A model generated the notes under the pieces. That model searched no databases, was not told the DNA's origin, and saw nothing but the letters and a program-made list of their open reading frames with translations. DNA of 64,000 bases, from the NCBI RefSeq assembly GCF_020616335.1, contig NZ_CP085051.1, positions 1 through 64,000 of the forward strand. Direction: 5' to 3'. Position numbers and translations under genes: made by a program. Shown piece after piece: positions 39,009-48,630 of this stretch (its first letter is position 1; each line of letters begins with the position of its first letter). Origin of the DNA: Corynebacterium uberis. Its GTDB lineage: Bacteria; Actinomycetota; Actinomycetes; Mycobacteriales; Mycobacteriaceae.

Positions 39009-39087
39009 TTCGAACATGTCGTAAGCTGCCGCGGAAAGTAAATTCTGACCTGCGGAAACGCGGCGGCCGAAAAAACGATGAAGACAT
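39009..39087 (+). repeat. TTCGAA-bounded intergenic repeat, copy 8
   Basis: Single copy between tRNA-Leu and the CHY zinc-finger gene, with AACGATGAAGACAT at the right end. It differs from the consensus at GTAAGCTGCC and GGAAAGTAA. Confidence 0.88.
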
Positions 39088-39121
39088 CTGCCGGTCGGCG
39101 GCGGCGCTACGCTTAAGTGTC

Positions 39122-39442
39122 ATGGAAGTTACGGGCCGGCCGCGCATCCGTGGGGTGGGGGTGGACGCGCAGGGTCGGTGCGCGCATTATCACCGCGAGG
39201 TCGATGTGGTGGCGCTGTGGTGTGTGACGTGCCAACAGTTTTGGGCGTGCCACGCGTGTCACGAGGAGTTGGCCAACCATCGGTTTGGCCGCGCGCCGGT
39301 GCGCGGGGTGGCCGCGGTGCTGTGCGGGGCTTGCGGTTTCACGATGGAGGCGGCGCAGTATCAGTGCGTCACGCAGTGCCCGGCGTGCGGGCATGGCTTC
39401 AATCCGGGGTGCGCGGCTCACGCGTCGCGCTACTTTATGTAG
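39122..39442 (+). CDS. CHY-type zinc-finger protein
   Basis: A 106-residue protein rich in paired Cys and His: CAHYHREVDVVALWCVTC, WACHACHEELANH, CGACG and CPACGHGFNPGC, which match the CHY zinc-finger arrangement and would bind about three zinc ions. The bacterial family has no assigned function; in eukaryotes the domain occurs in ubiquitin ligases. TACGCT lies 8 bases before the ATG, so a leaderless mRNA is likely. It is framed by repeat copies 8 and 9. Confidence 0.88.
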   Translation: MEVTGRPRIRGVGVDAQGRCAHYHREVDVVALWCVTCQQFWACHACHEELANHRFGRAPVRGVAAVLCGACGFTMEAAQYQCVTQCPACGHGFNPGCAAHASRYFM

Positions 39443-39470
39443 CTGATGGCAAGCGGTGCGGCGGTGGCCA

Positions 39471-39549
39471 TTCGAACATGTCGTAACCTGCCGCGGCAAG
39501 TAAATTCTGACCTGCGGAAACGCCGGAGCCGAAAAATCGATGAAGACAT
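39471..39549 (+). repeat. TTCGAA-bounded intergenic repeat, copy 9
   Basis: Starts 29 bp after the CHY gene stop. Right half CGGAGCCGAAAAATCGATGAAGACAT. Confidence 0.9.
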
Positions 39550-39656
39550 CAGACGACCGCATGACTGCGGTGCCGCACGTTACGCGCAGCGCGGTGCCCC
39601 GGGGCGGCGTCGAGAAGCGAAAACCCAGTACAACCGCCTCCGCGCAGCGCCAGTTA

Positions 39657-39735
39657 TTCGAACATGTCGTAACCTGCCGCGGAAACTAAATTCTGACCTG
39701 CGGAAACGCCGGCGCCGGAAAATCGATGAAGACAT
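39657..39735 (+). repeat. TTCGAA-bounded intergenic repeat, copy 10
   Basis: 186 bp after copy 9; the linker again contains GACGACCGCATGACTGCGGTG and CCGGGGCGGCGTCGAGAAGCG, as after copies 2 and 4. Confidence 0.9.
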
Positions 39736-39922
39736 CTGCCGCTCGCAGGCAGGCGGCTACGCGCCAACCCGGCGGCCACCAGCGGCCACCGGCGGCTACG
39801 CGCAGCCAGAAGCAGCCGCCGCACGCCGTCATGGCGCGGACAGGGTTAGGCTATGTGGTGAGGTGCGCGAAATCCGGCTTCGCGTGCTCTGTTTCTGCAC
39901 ACGTACGGAAAAGAGGATTCCC

Positions 39923-40366
39923 ATGAACATTCCTTCGATACTGTTGCGCGGTTTTACCGGCGCGTTCATTTTGCAGTCTGGCCTGGGGAAGCGCGGTATG
40001 GACGTGGAGGGCTATAAGGGGCTGCAGGAGATGGCGGCGACGGGTATCCCGAAGCTGGGCGAGTTGGATCCGGAGGATTTTGGCGCGTTCATCACGTACA
40101 GCGAAATTGGTATTGGTTCGGCGTTGTTGTGCCCGGTGGTGCCTAATAAGTTGGCGGGTGCGGCGTTGGGGGCGTTCAGTGCTGGGATGTTGAGCATGTA
40201 TTTCGGTAATCCGGCGATGACTCAGGATGATGGTATTCGGCCTTCGCAGGAGGGGACGCCGCTGGCTAAGGATGGTTTTATGGCCGCGATTGCTGCTGCG
40301 TTGTTCTTCTTGCCGGGGAAGAAGAAGTCGCTGGGCGATAAGCTGAAGGCGAAGCTGGGTAAGTAG
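39923..40366 (+). CDS. DoxX-like membrane protein
   Basis: A 147-residue protein resembling the DoxX/SURF4-like family, with hydrophobic segments near residues 5-20, about 58-100 ([20 protein letters not shown]) and about 118-135 ([14 protein letters not shown]), and a basic Lys-rich C-terminus. Start [20 protein letters not shown] follows AGAGGA. Corynebacterial homologues are often annotated as hypothetical membrane proteins; no redox motif is visible. Confidence 0.75.
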   Translation: MNIPSILLRGFTGAFILQSGLGKRGMDVEGYKGLQEMAATGIPKLGELDPEDFGAFITYSEIGIGSALLCPVVPNKLAGAALGAFSAGMLSMYFGNPAMTQDDGIRPSQEGTPLAKDGFMAAIAAALFFLPGKKKSLGDKLKAKLGK

Positions 40367-40381
40367 GTTTTTGCAGGTCAG

Positions 40382-40414
40382 ACCGGGCGCGTGGGGGTGT
40401 GCGCCCGGTTTTTT
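40382..40414 (+). terminator. Terminator of the DoxX-like gene
   Basis: ACCGGGCGC (from 40382) pairs with GCGCCCGGT and continues as TTTTT. Confidence 0.9.
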
Positions 40415-40481
40415 GCTTGTCGACGCCCCCTCCTCCCGCATGTGAGCATCCGCCTGCGGGTAACTTCTGTTCGTCAATCAC

Positions 40482-40494
40482 TGAACACCGTTCA
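40482..40494. promoter_or_regulatory. Candidate BioQ operator upstream of bioB
   Basis: TGAAC-ACC-GTTCA, a perfect 13-bp palindrome 66 bp before bioB. In C. glutamicum the TetR-type biotin regulator BioQ binds a TGAAC-N3-GTTAC motif (from memory); this is one base from it and fully symmetric. It would make bioB biotin-responsive. Confidence 0.7.
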
Positions 40495-40560
40495 AGGCGG
40501 CGCGCTAAGTTAAGAGGCGACCAAGGACGTTTCCTTACACACTCCGGAGAGGAACACCCC

Positions 40561-41556
40561 ATGAACGCCGTATTGGACCGCGCCCGCACGCACGCCCTGG
40601 ACCAGGGCATAGGCATTAACCAAGCAGATATCCAGGCAATTCTGGAGCTGCCCGAACAAGAAGTAGCCCAGGCCCTCGACCTGGCCCACCAGGTGCGGCT
40701 GCGCTGGTGTGGCGACATGGTGGAGGTAGAGGGCATTATTTCGCTGAAGACTGGCGGGTGCCCCGAGGATTGTCATTTTTGTTCCCAGTCGGGATTGTTT
40801 GAGTCGCCGGTGCGGGCGGTGCGCCTGGATATCGATGAGCTGGTTGAGGCCGCCAAACACACCGCGAAGACGGGGGCGACGGAGTTTTGCATTGTCGCCG
40901 CGGTCAAGGGCCCCAATGAGGCGCTGATGCGCCAGGTCATTGAGGCGATCGGGGTCATCGAGAGGGAGGTAGACATTAACGTCTCGGTGTCCATCGGCAT
41001 CCTCACCCAGGAGCAGGCGGACCGGCTCAAGGAGGCCGGCGCGCACCGCTATAACCACAACATTGAAACCGCTCGCTCGTTCTTTCCCCAGGTGGTGACC
41101 ACCCACGCGTGGGAGGACCGCGTGGCTACTTTGGAGCGGGTGCGCCGGGCGGGCATGGAGGTGTGCTGCGGCGGGATCATCGGCATGGGGGAGACCATTG
41201 CCCAGCGCGCGGAGTTTGTGGCTCAGCTCGCGCAGCTCGCCCCGGAGGAGGTGCCGCTGAATTTCCTGGACCCGCGCCCCGGCACGCCTTTTGCGCACCG
41301 GCCGGTCATCCAGCCCCCGGAGGCCCTGCGCGCCATTGCTGCCGCCCGGCTGGCCATGCCGCGCGCCGTCATCCGCTACGCGGGCGGGCGCGAGTTGGCC
41401 CTGGGCCCGGAGGGTGCGGAAAAGGGCCTGCTCGGCGGCATTAACGCCCTGATCGTGGGCAATTACCTGACCACCCTGGGCCGGCCGATGGAAACGGACA
41501 TTGACATGCTGGGCCGCCTGCATCTGCCCATCCAGGCGCTGAGCAAGGTGGTCTAA
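40561..41556 (+). CDS. bioB: Biotin synthase
   Basis: A 331-residue radical-SAM enzyme that inserts sulfur into dethiobiotin. The radical-SAM Cys triad is CPEDCHFC (Cys67, Cys71, Cys74). Further family motifs: [38 protein letters not shown] and [10 protein letters not shown]. The ATG at 40561 has GGAGAGG upstream. The stop overlaps the start of bsaP by one base (TAATG), so both are co-translated. No bioA, bioD or bioF lies nearby. Confidence 0.97.
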   Translation: MNAVLDRARTHALDQGIGINQADIQAILELPEQEVAQALDLAHQVRLRWCGDMVEVEGIISLKTGGCPEDCHFCSQSGLFESPVRAVRLDIDELVEAAKHTAKTGATEFCIVAAVKGPNEALMRQVIEAIGVIEREVDINVSVSIGILTQEQADRLKEAGAHRYNHNIETARSFFPQVVTTHAWEDRVATLERVRRAGMEVCCGGIIGMGETIAQRAEFVAQLAQLAPEEVPLNFLDPRPGTPFAHRPVIQPPEALRAIAAARLAMPRAVIRYAGGRELALGPEGAEKGLLGGINALIVGNYLTTLGRPMETDIDMLGRLHLPIQALSKVV

Positions 41557-41840
41557 TGAGCCCGGTGCGCTTTGACCCCTTCACCGGCGCGGAGCTGGCT
41601 TCGCTGGCTTCGTCTTCTTCGCTTTCCGACGCCCCCGCCGCACGTCCCCTGCACCCCGCCGCCGTCGCCGGCCTGGACGTGCCCCGGTTCTGCCAGCACT
41701 GCGGCCGCAAGCTGGTGGTCAAGATCAACCCGTACGGCTGGGAGGCCACCTGCTCGCGCCACGGCAGTGTGGCCGACAGCATCACGGGCGTGCCCAAAGC
41801 TAGTACACCATCTTCTCCACCACCGACTGGTAGGCCTTGA
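41556..41840 (+). CDS. bsaP: Biotin synthase auxiliary protein BsaP
   Basis: A 94-residue small protein with a Cys-rich core ([18 protein letters not shown] then CSRHG). Actinobacterial BsaP proteins form an iron-sulfur accessory protein needed by the bioB of mycobacteria; coupling to bioB supports this name. The C-terminal end overlaps the 3' end of the opposite-strand peptidase gene by 41 bp, an unusual tail-to-tail overlap. The last about 14 residues are likely dispensable. Confidence 0.85.
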   Translation: MSPVRFDPFTGAELASLASSSSLSDAPAARPLHPAAVAGLDVPRFCQHCGRKLVVKINPYGWEATCSRHGSVADSITGVPKASTPSSPPPTGRP

Positions 41841-43167
41841 GGGTCAGCTTCAGGTCGGCCAGGTAGAGCTTTTCATCATGCGAGTGCAGCTCGGCGTTGA
41901 CCTGCGCCAGATCGCGGGCGCGCTCGTGCAGGGCAAAGCCGTAGCCCACCCCGCCGAGGCGGCGGGCAAAGCGCAGGTCAGACCCGCCGGTGGCGTGGAC
42001 GGGCACGATCGCGGCGTCGGGGAAGTGCTCCTTGATCGCGCTCGACATGGCCTCCCACAGGGGCCCGGATGCGGGGGATTCGGTGGCGGGTTCGCTGATC
42101 AGGCGCTCGATGCGCACCGCGTCGGCCAGGGGGCCCAGGGCATCGCGCAGCATGTCATCCACGTCGTCTTGGGTCACGCCTGGCAGCGGCCGGATGTCCA
42201 TCTCGAGGTAGGCGTGCGAGGGCAGCACGTTGATGGGCCCGCCGGCGCGCAGCACGGTCTGCGCGATGGTGGTGTGGGAGGCGGCGTGCGCGTAGGGCGC
42301 CAGCGTGCCCAGCGTCGTGTAGTCCTGCCCGGTGCGCGCGGCGTCGGCAGCCTGCGGGGCAAGCCCGAAGGCGTTAACAAAACCGTGCCACACATCTGAG
42401 TCGGCGACCGGGGACTGGCACGCCGCAATAGCCTGCGCGACCTGCCCAATCAGCGCGATGGCAGACTCGCGCCCATAGGGTGCAGAACCATGCCCGGCGT
42501 CCCCGGTGACGTGCAAGCGGCGCTGCGCCGCGCCCTTCTCGCCGGTGTAGATGACTATGGCATCCGAGCCGTCGGCGGTAGGCAGATGGGAGCCGCCAGT
42601 CTCTGACAGACAGTTGCGCCAGGAGAACGCGTCCGGGTGGTGTTCTGCCAGCCAGCGCGCCCCCAGGCCGCCGCGGGCCTCCTCGTCGGCGCAGGCCACG
42701 AAGGTCAGGTCCGCCTTCGGCGGGGTGCCGGCCTGGGCGCGCCGGGCGGCCTGGCGAGTCACCGCGGCCATGGTGGCGGTGATAAAGAGCATGTCTATCG
42801 CGCCGCGCCCGTAGAGGATGCCCTCGGGGGTGATCTCTGCGGCAAACGGGTCGTGGGTCCACTTATCGACGTCGACGGGGACCACGTCGGTGTGGCCGAG
42901 CAGAGTCAGCGGCTCGGCGCCGGAAGCGCCGGAGCCGCCATCGCCGGCGCCGCCAGCGGCATCAGAGCCCCCAGAACCGCGCACCGTGAACGCTACCGAC
43001 ACCCGCCCGGGCTCCGGCTCGAAGCGCTGCACCTCCACGCCGGTGCCGGCAAAGAAGCGCTCCAGGGTCTGCGCGTTGCGTACCTCTTGCCCGGAGCCGG
43101 GGGTGAAGTCGTTGACGCACGCGTTGCGGATCATCTCGCGGAGCAGTTCTACGGTCTCTTCGTACAT
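41800..43167 (-). CDS. M20 family metallopeptidase (dipeptidase-like)
   Basis: A 455-residue zinc peptidase/deacylase. Metal ligands are in [15 protein letters not shown] (His), YGRGAIDM (Asp) and [17 protein letters not shown] (Glu), with a later His in AGHGSAPYG. The lid domain lies at about 195-320. I place the start at the ATG 43167 ([17 protein letters not shown]); a -10-like TATACC is 9 bases upstream, in the gap shared with the divergent gene. Substrate is unclear: dipeptides, acyl-amino acids and related compounds are all possible. Confidence 0.88.
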   Translation of the reverse strand: MYEETVELLREMIRNACVNDFTPGSGQEVRNAQTLERFFAGTGVEVQRFEPEPGRVSVAFTVRGSGGSDAAGGAGDGGSGASGAEPLTLLGHTDVVPVDVDKWTHDPFAAEITPEGILYGRGAIDMLFITATMAAVTRQAARRAQAGTPPKADLTFVACADEEARGGLGARWLAEHHPDAFSWRNCLSETGGSHLPTADGSDAIVIYTGEKGAAQRRLHVTGDAGHGSAPYGRESAIALIGQVAQAIAACQSPVADSDVWHGFVNAFGLAPQAADAARTGQDYTTLGTLAPYAHAASHTTIAQTVLRAGGPINVLPSHAYLEMDIRPLPGVTQDDVDDMLRDALGPLADAVRIERLISEPATESPASGPLWEAMSSAIKEHFPDAAIVPVHATGGSDLRFARRLGGVGYGFALHERARDLAQVNAELHSHDEKLYLADLKLTLKAYQSVVEKMVY

Positions 43168-43192
43168 GTGCCCCAGGGTATAGCCTTGGGTC
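43168..43192. promoter_or_regulatory. 25-bp bidirectional promoter
   Basis: The whole gap between two divergent start codons. GGTATAGCC carries TATAGC on the plus strand (43179-43184, 8 bases before the ATG at 43193) and TATACC on the minus strand (complement of 43177-43182, 9 bases before the ATG at 43167). The two -10 elements overlap and both mRNAs should be leaderless. Confidence 0.65.
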
Positions 43193-43696
43193 ATGTTCGC
43201 TTCGCTGATTGAGGATCTTGCTTCCCGCCCCGCCGCGAGCCTGGACGCCCTGCCGGCTTTGAGCCTGGAGCAGTTGGGCGCGCACCCGGCGGGTCACGCC
43301 AATTCGATTGCCTGGCTGTTGTGGCACACGGGCCGCGAGCTGGATATGCAGACCGCGGAGCTGACCGGTGGGGAGGAGATCTGGACCGCCCGGGGTTTCC
43401 GGGAGCGCATGGACCTGGGGGAGCTTGGCGATTCGATGGGCTACGGCCACACCCCGGAGCAGGCCGCGCAGATCGTGTTTGCGCAGGCCAGCGACCAGCA
43501 GGTGGCGGCGGACTACATCCGCGCCTGTGCGGAGGCGCTGGGGGAGTATGCGCGGGGTTTGAGCCCGCAGCAGTGGGAAGAAATCATCGACGACAGCTGG
43601 GATCCGCCGGTCAGCCGCGGGGTGCGCATTGTTTCTGTGCTTGTCGACGCCCTCGAGCACCTCGCCCAGGCAGCCTACGCCGCCGCGGTGGTCTAG
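43193..43696 (+). CDS. DinB/YfiT-like putative metalloenzyme
   Basis: A 167-residue four-helix protein of the DinB/DUF664 group. Conserved His in GHANSIAWLLWHTGRELDM, the typical N-terminal segment, and a late His in DALEHLAQAAYAAAVV near the C-terminus. Members of this fold include thiol-dependent detoxification enzymes such as mycothiol transferases; role here is inferred from fold only. It shares a bidirectional promoter with the M20 peptidase gene. Confidence 0.78.
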   Translation: MFASLIEDLASRPAASLDALPALSLEQLGAHPAGHANSIAWLLWHTGRELDMQTAELTGGEEIWTARGFRERMDLGELGDSMGYGHTPEQAAQIVFAQASDQQVAADYIRACAEALGEYARGLSPQQWEEIIDDSWDPPVSRGVRIVSVLVDALEHLAQAAYAAAVV

Positions 43697-43750
43697 GAGG
43701 CTAAAGTCCGCCGCCGCGCTGCCGCCGCACGCCGCGCGAGCAGCGTTGCA

Positions 43751-43829
43751 TTCGAACATGTCGTAACCTGCCGCGGAAACTAATTTCTGACCTGCGGAAA
43801 CGCCGGACCGGGAAAATCCGTGAAGACAT
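43751..43829 (+). repeat. TTCGAA-bounded intergenic repeat, copy 11
   Basis: First of three head-to-tail copies in the 600-bp gap after the DinB-like gene; right half CGGACCGGGAAAATCCGTGAAGACAT. Confidence 0.9.
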
Positions 43830-43946
43830 CAGACGACCTAATATCTGCGGTGCTGTGCGTGACGCTGCGTGCGGTGCTCCGGGTCGGCGTGTGCGGTAGG
43901 CGAGGCGTCGTAATGTAGGAAGCGGGAGACTCTGCGGTTGCGACTA

Positions 43947-44025
43947 TTCGAACATGTCGTAACCTGCCGCGGAAACTAAATTCTGACCTGCGGAAATGCC
44001 GGACCGGGAAAATCCGTGAAGACAT
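43947..44025 (+). repeat. TTCGAA-bounded intergenic repeat, copy 12
   Basis: 196 bp after copy 11 and nearly identical in the core; the linker (ATCTGCGGTGCTGTGCGTGA...GGCGTGTGCGG) is also duplicated. Confidence 0.9.
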
Positions 44026-44142
44026 CAGATGACCTAATGTCTGCGGTGCTGTGCGTGACGCTGCGTGCGGTGCTCTGGGGCGGCGTGTGCGGGAGGCGGG
44101 GCGTCGTTAAGTATGCGACAGGCGACTCTGCGGTTGCGACTA

Positions 44143-44228
44143 TTCGAACATGTCGTAACCTGCCGCGGAAACTAAATTCTGACCTGCGCAAATGCGGCGG
44201 CGAAAAAATCGATGAAGACATTTTCGAA
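44143..44228 (+). repeat. TTCGAA-bounded intergenic repeat, copy 13 (full length)
   Basis: A full 86-bp copy, 196 bp after copy 12. It begins TTCGAACATGTCGTAA and ends TGAAGACATTTTCGAA, so the two ends form an imperfect inverted repeat (12 of 16). This copy and the one at 48631 define the element's boundaries. Confidence 0.92.
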
Positions 44229-44298
44229 TGCGGCGCCGCCGCCGCACCGCCGCCGCGCGGGAACAACCGCCGCACCGCCGCGGCGTCGATAAGCAGTG

Positions 44299-45792
44299 CT
44301 AGCGCACGTCGACGAACTTCTTGAGCACCCAGCCGCGGGCGGCGAAGATGATCAGGCCGAGGACGATCGCCCCGATGCCGGTGGTGAGGAAGAACGTCCG
44401 TTCGGCGGCGGCGCCGGCGGTCATGGCGGCCTCGTATTTGCCGCCGAGGATGCCGGACAGGGAGCTGCCCATGGACACGCCCATGAGCCAGGCTGCGAAC
44501 ATGCGGGATTTGAATGCTTCGGGGGCGACCTTGGTGGCCAGCGAGTTGCCGATCGGGGAGAGTAACAGTTCGCCCATGGTGAACAGGAAGAGCAGCAGCA
44601 CCATCATCAGCAGCGGGGTGGACTTGGGGCCGCCGCCGACGTAGGGGAGGAACAGGAACAGGGAGGCGCCGATGATGCACATGGCGACGGCGAATTTGAC
44701 GGGGCTGGACCATTGGCGTTCGGCAAGCTTGGTCCATGCGGCGGCGAAGATGCCGGAGAAGATGACAATGAACAGCGGGTTGATGGATTGGATGAAGTTG
44801 GGGCTCAGGGTGCCTTCGACGAATCCCAGGTTGATGTCCAGGTTGACGCGCTTGTCGGTGTAGAGCGCCAGGACGGTGAACTGGGATTGGAAGATGGCAA
44901 AGAAGAGGACGCAGCCGACCATGAGCGGGATGAAGCCGAGGACGCGGGAGCGTTCGACGGCGCTGGTCAGCTCGGAGGTGCACATCTGGTAGATCATGAC
45001 GATGGACACGGCGAGTGCGATGAGCGTCATCACCCAGGGCAGCTTGTCCAGCGGCAGGATGCCGGAGGTGAGCACGCCGACGGCGACGGCGATGATCGCC
45101 AGGGCGCCGATGATCCAGGCCATGTAGTGGCTGCGGGGCAGCGGGGACGGCACGGTTGCGCCCGCGACGCCGATGGTGGTCTTGCGCATGAGCACGTATT
45201 GCGTCAGGCCGAGCGCCATGCCGATGGCGGCTAGACCAAAGCCGCGGTGGAAGTTTTCAAAGCCCCACGCCCAGCCGGTGAGCAGGGGGCCGAACAGGGC
45301 GCCAATGTTGACGGCCATGTAGAAGATGGAGAAGCCGGAGTCGCGCTTGGGGTCCTCGCGGGTGTACAGGTCGCCCAGGACCACCTGGGCTGCGGTTTTG
45401 ACGCCGCCGGAGCCCAGGCCCACGCACACCAGGCCCAGGGTCAGGCCAAAGAAGCCGGGCAGCAGCGCCAGGGCGATGTGGCCGACCATGACCAGGATGG
45501 CGGAGTAGAACAGGGTGCGTTCGGGGCCGAGGATGCGGTCGGAGATGAAGCTGGCGACCAGGGCCATCATGTAGACGAAGCCGCCGTAGGCGCCGACGAT
45601 GGCTAGCGCGGTGCCTTCGTTGACGCCTAGTCCGCCTTCGCCGACGGAGTAGTAGAGGTAGAAGGCGAGCAGGGACTGCATGCCGTAGAAGCTGAAGCGC
45701 TCCCACATCTCTACGCCAAAGAGGTTGGCTAGCCCCCAGGGTTGGCCTAAGAAGGTGCGCTCGCGCGAGGGGGTCTCGGTGGGCTGTGTCAT
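44299..45792 (-). CDS. POT/PTR family proton-dependent peptide transporter
   Basis: A 497-residue membrane protein with about 14 spans of the DtpT-like oligopeptide:H+ symporter family. The N-terminal PTR2 signature is FSFYGMQSLLAFYLYYSV; the first helix carries the variant EMWERFSFYGM of the ExxER(F)xYY proton-coupling motif. The start at 45792 (MTQPTETPSRERTFLG) was chosen over 21 further upstream residues of unlikely composition. It may supply di- and tripeptides; the nearby M20 peptidase could process them, which is inference. Confidence 0.92.
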   Translation of the reverse strand: MTQPTETPSRERTFLGQPWGLANLFGVEMWERFSFYGMQSLLAFYLYYSVGEGGLGVNEGTALAIVGAYGGFVYMMALVASFISDRILGPERTLFYSAILVMVGHIALALLPGFFGLTLGLVCVGLGSGGVKTAAQVVLGDLYTREDPKRDSGFSIFYMAVNIGALFGPLLTGWAWGFENFHRGFGLAAIGMALGLTQYVLMRKTTIGVAGATVPSPLPRSHYMAWIIGALAIIAVAVGVLTSGILPLDKLPWVMTLIALAVSIVMIYQMCTSELTSAVERSRVLGFIPLMVGCVLFFAIFQSQFTVLALYTDKRVNLDINLGFVEGTLSPNFIQSINPLFIVIFSGIFAAAWTKLAERQWSSPVKFAVAMCIIGASLFLFLPYVGGGPKSTPLLMMVLLLFLFTMGELLLSPIGNSLATKVAPEAFKSRMFAAWLMGVSMGSSLSGILGGKYEAAMTAGAAAERTFFLTTGIGAIVLGLIIFAARGWVLKKFVDVR

Positions 45793-46053
45793 GGTTTGTA
45801 TTATTGGCCTTCCCCACGGTTGGTGTGCACTTCGCCGCGGCTTATGCCCCCTCACCTGCGGCAGAAGCGCAGGCAGTGCCCTATTGTGATCTGCAACACA
45901 CTAGCTGCTTATCGACGCCCCCGCGTCCCCCCGCTACCGCGCGCCCGTCGCCGTTTGGCGGGTGGGCGGGCGCCGTTTGGCCCCGGGGTGCTGCCTGTGG
46001 GCGGCGCGGGCGGGGTGGCCTGGTGCGGCCTGTTGCTCCGGCTGCGCGCGGCC

Positions 46054-47643
46054 TCAGCGCAGGATCCGCTTGCCCGCCTTGAGCAGGCTGGTCATGGTGC
46101 GCGCCTGCGCGGCGGCGCCGGTGCCGGTGAGGTTGGTGATCGGCATGAGCCGCTGCTGGGCCACCGTGCGGGTTTCGGTGTATTTGAGCAGCCCGGCGTC
46201 GCCGTGGCGGCGGCCCTGCCCGGAGCGCTTCCACCCGCCCATGGGCGCGCCGGTGGACGCCCACGCGGCGGCGAAGCCTTCGTTGATGTTCACGGTGCCG
46301 GCGTGGAGCTGCGTGGCGATGGCCCGCCCGGTGGCCGGGGCGGCCCAGACGGAGGCGTTGAGGCCGTAGTCGGTGTCATTGGCGTGGGCGATGGCCTCGT
46401 CGATGCTGGCCACGGCCTGGATATAGACCACGGGGCCGAAGACCTCCTCGCGGTGCAGGCGGGCGGTGGCGGGGACGTCGGTAAGCACTGTGGGGGCGTA
46501 GAAGGCTTCGCCGAGCTGCGGCAGGGGGCGGGCCCCGGTGAGCACGCGGGCGCCGCTGTCGATGGCGTCGCGCACCAGCTCATCGACGTGCCGGGCGTGC
46601 TCGGAGGAGATCAGCGAGCCCACCGCGGTGGTCCACTCGCGCCCCGGCCCGATGCGCAGCGCCTTGGTGGCGGCGACGAACTGCTGGGTGAACTCCGCGG
46701 CCACCTCGGCGTGGACGTAGATGCGCTCAATGGAAATGCACAATTGTCCGGTGTTGGCAAAGCAGGCAGAAATGGCGCCGGGAACGGCGCGGGCGAGGTC
46801 CGCATCCGGGGCAATAATCAGCGGGTTTTTACCGCCCAGTTCTGCGGAATAACCAATCAGGCGCCGCCCGGCGGTGGCGGCCAATTCCGCACCGGTAGCA
46901 GAAGAGCCGGTGAACATGAGGAAGTCACAGTGCTGGGCAATTGCCTGGCCCACCACTGTGCCGCGCCCGGTGACGGGGATGAACACGTCGTGCGGCACGC
47001 CGGCCTCGTAGAGCAAGTCCAGGGCCTTGAGCGCAGTCAGCGGGGTCTGGGAGTCCGGCTTGAGCACGGCGGTGTTGCCCATGGCCAGGGCGGCCAGGCC
47101 GTCAGAGACCGCCAGGGTCAGCGGGTAGTTCCAGGGGGCGATGATGCCCACCACGCCGACCGGCTCGCGCTGGATACGCGTGCGGGTCAGCAGCGGCAGG
47201 GCCGCCCCACGGATGCCGGCAGAGCGTTCCCGCAGCAGCCGACCTGCGGCATACGCGCAGTGCCGAGCGGTAATAGCCACGTCCATGACCTCCTCGAACG
47301 CGCTCATCCGGGACTTGCCGGACTCGTCCTGGATGAGGTCTAACAATTCGTCTTGGCGGTCTAAGACGAGGTCGTGGTAGCGCAGCAGGATCTCCCGGCG
47401 CCGGCTGATGGGCAGCGCAGCCCAGGCGGGTTGGGCGGCGCGCGCCCGGGCAAACGCAGCTTGGGTGTCTTCCTGGGTGTGAGCGGGCACCGTGCCCAGG
47501 ACCGCGCCGCTGGTCGGGGAGGTCACGGTGATGGCGTCGGGGCTTTCCGGGGCGGCTTCCGGGGCGGCTTCCGGGGCGGCGGCTGCGCTTTCCGCGGCGC
47601 CGCCGGCTGCTGCTGAGTTTTCTGGGCCTGCCGGGTTGGTCAT
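46054..47643 (-). CDS. Aldehyde dehydrogenase, succinate-semialdehyde type
   Basis: A 529-residue NAD(P)-dependent aldehyde dehydrogenase resembling GabD-type enzymes. Catalytic Glu in YSAELGGKNPLII, nucleophile Cys in FANTGQLCISIERIY, cofactor region GVVGIIAPWNYPL and MFTGSSATG. Residues about 2-36 are an Ala/Pro/Glu stretch encoded in part by 12-bp tandem repeats (complement of about 47539-47580), probably disordered. A gabD paralogue followed by an SDR occurs at a similar place in C. glutamicum, as I recall. Succinate semialdehyde as substrate is likely but not proven. Confidence 0.88.
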   Translation of the reverse strand: MTNPAGPENSAAAGGAAESAAAAPEAAPEAAPESPDAITVTSPTSGAVLGTVPAHTQEDTQAAFARARAAQPAWAALPISRRREILLRYHDLVLDRQDELLDLIQDESGKSRMSAFEEVMDVAITARHCAYAAGRLLRERSAGIRGAALPLLTRTRIQREPVGVVGIIAPWNYPLTLAVSDGLAALAMGNTAVLKPDSQTPLTALKALDLLYEAGVPHDVFIPVTGRGTVVGQAIAQHCDFLMFTGSSATGAELAATAGRRLIGYSAELGGKNPLIIAPDADLARAVPGAISACFANTGQLCISIERIYVHAEVAAEFTQQFVAATKALRIGPGREWTTAVGSLISSEHARHVDELVRDAIDSGARVLTGARPLPQLGEAFYAPTVLTDVPATARLHREEVFGPVVYIQAVASIDEAIAHANDTDYGLNASVWAAPATGRAIATQLHAGTVNINEGFAAAWASTGAPMGGWKRSGQGRRHGDAGLLKYTETRTVAQQRLMPITNLTGTGAAAQARTMTSLLKAGKRILR

Positions 47644-47765
47644 GGGTGCTTCTTCCTTCGGCGATGTGGTGCTGTGTACTCTACCTGAGCAGATACTTTT
47701 GGGCAGCTAACTTGTTGCTGGCTGAACTGTGCCGTATTTTTTTGGACGTTTGAGGGAGACCAACT

Positions 47766-48518
47766 ATGCCGAACACCATCTTCATCTCCGGGGCCGCCCA
47801 GGGCATTGGGGCTGCTACCGCGCAGCGTTTTCTTCAGGCGGGCTGGAAGGTGGGCGCTTACGATATCGCCCCCGTGGATTACGGCCACCCGAACCTGCGC
47901 GCGGGCTACCTCGACGTCACGGATGCCGATTCCTGGGACGCCGCCCTGGCCCAATTCGCCGACTTCACCGGCGGCACATTGACCGCCCTGGACAACAACG
48001 CCGGCATCATCACCGACGGCCCGCTGGCCCACGCCGACCCGCATTCCGTCGCCGCGGTCATCGATGTCAACTGCCGCGGCGTGGCCTTAGGTGCGCGCGC
48101 CGCCCACCCCTACCTGCGCGCCACCAAGGGCGCCCAGCTGGTCAACATCTGCTCGGCATCTGCGATCTACGGCCAGCGCGACGTGCTGGTCTATAGCGCA
48201 ACCAAGTTCTTTGTCAAAGGCTTCACGGAGGGCCTGCGCCTGGAGTGGCGCAAGGACGGTATCCGCGTCGTCGACGTCATGCCCCTGTGGGCCAAGACCG
48301 GCCTGGCGCAGGTGGAGGCCAAGTCCACGCGCACCCTGGGCGTGCACATCACCCCGGAGCTGGTCGCCGATACTGTGTTCAGCGCCGTCACCCCGCGCGG
48401 GCCCTGGCAGCGCGGCAAGATCCACTACGGAGTCTCCGCGCCGGACAAGCTGCTGTACTGGGCGCGCTCCGTCAGCCCGGACCGGATCTCGGAGCTGGTC
48501 AACCGCTGGATTGTCTAA
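47766..48518 (+). CDS. Short-chain dehydrogenase/reductase
   Basis: A 250-residue classical SDR. Cofactor motif SGAAQGIGAATA (TGxxxGxG variant with Ser first), NNAG (LDNNAGII), catalytic Ser in NICSASAIYG and the active-site pair YSATK. The N-terminus lacks the Arg pattern of NADPH enzymes and has Asp in AYDIAPV, suggesting NAD. The start has GAGGGAGA upstream. It is divergent from the aldehyde dehydrogenase gene; substrate unknown. Confidence 0.9.
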   Translation: MPNTIFISGAAQGIGAATAQRFLQAGWKVGAYDIAPVDYGHPNLRAGYLDVTDADSWDAALAQFADFTGGTLTALDNNAGIITDGPLAHADPHSVAAVIDVNCRGVALGARAAHPYLRATKGAQLVNICSASAIYGQRDVLVYSATKFFVKGFTEGLRLEWRKDGIRVVDVMPLWAKTGLAQVEAKSTRTLGVHITPELVADTVFSAVTPRGPWQRGKIHYGVSAPDKLLYWARSVSPDRISELVNRWIV

Positions 48519-48630
48519 TTTTTTGCTTATCGACGCCCCCGGCTGCGCGGTTCGCGCGCCGCCCAGCCCGGCGCCGCTCGCCGCGCCCAGCCCCGCACTA
48601 CTCGCCGCGCGCCGCCCAGCGCCGCGCGCA

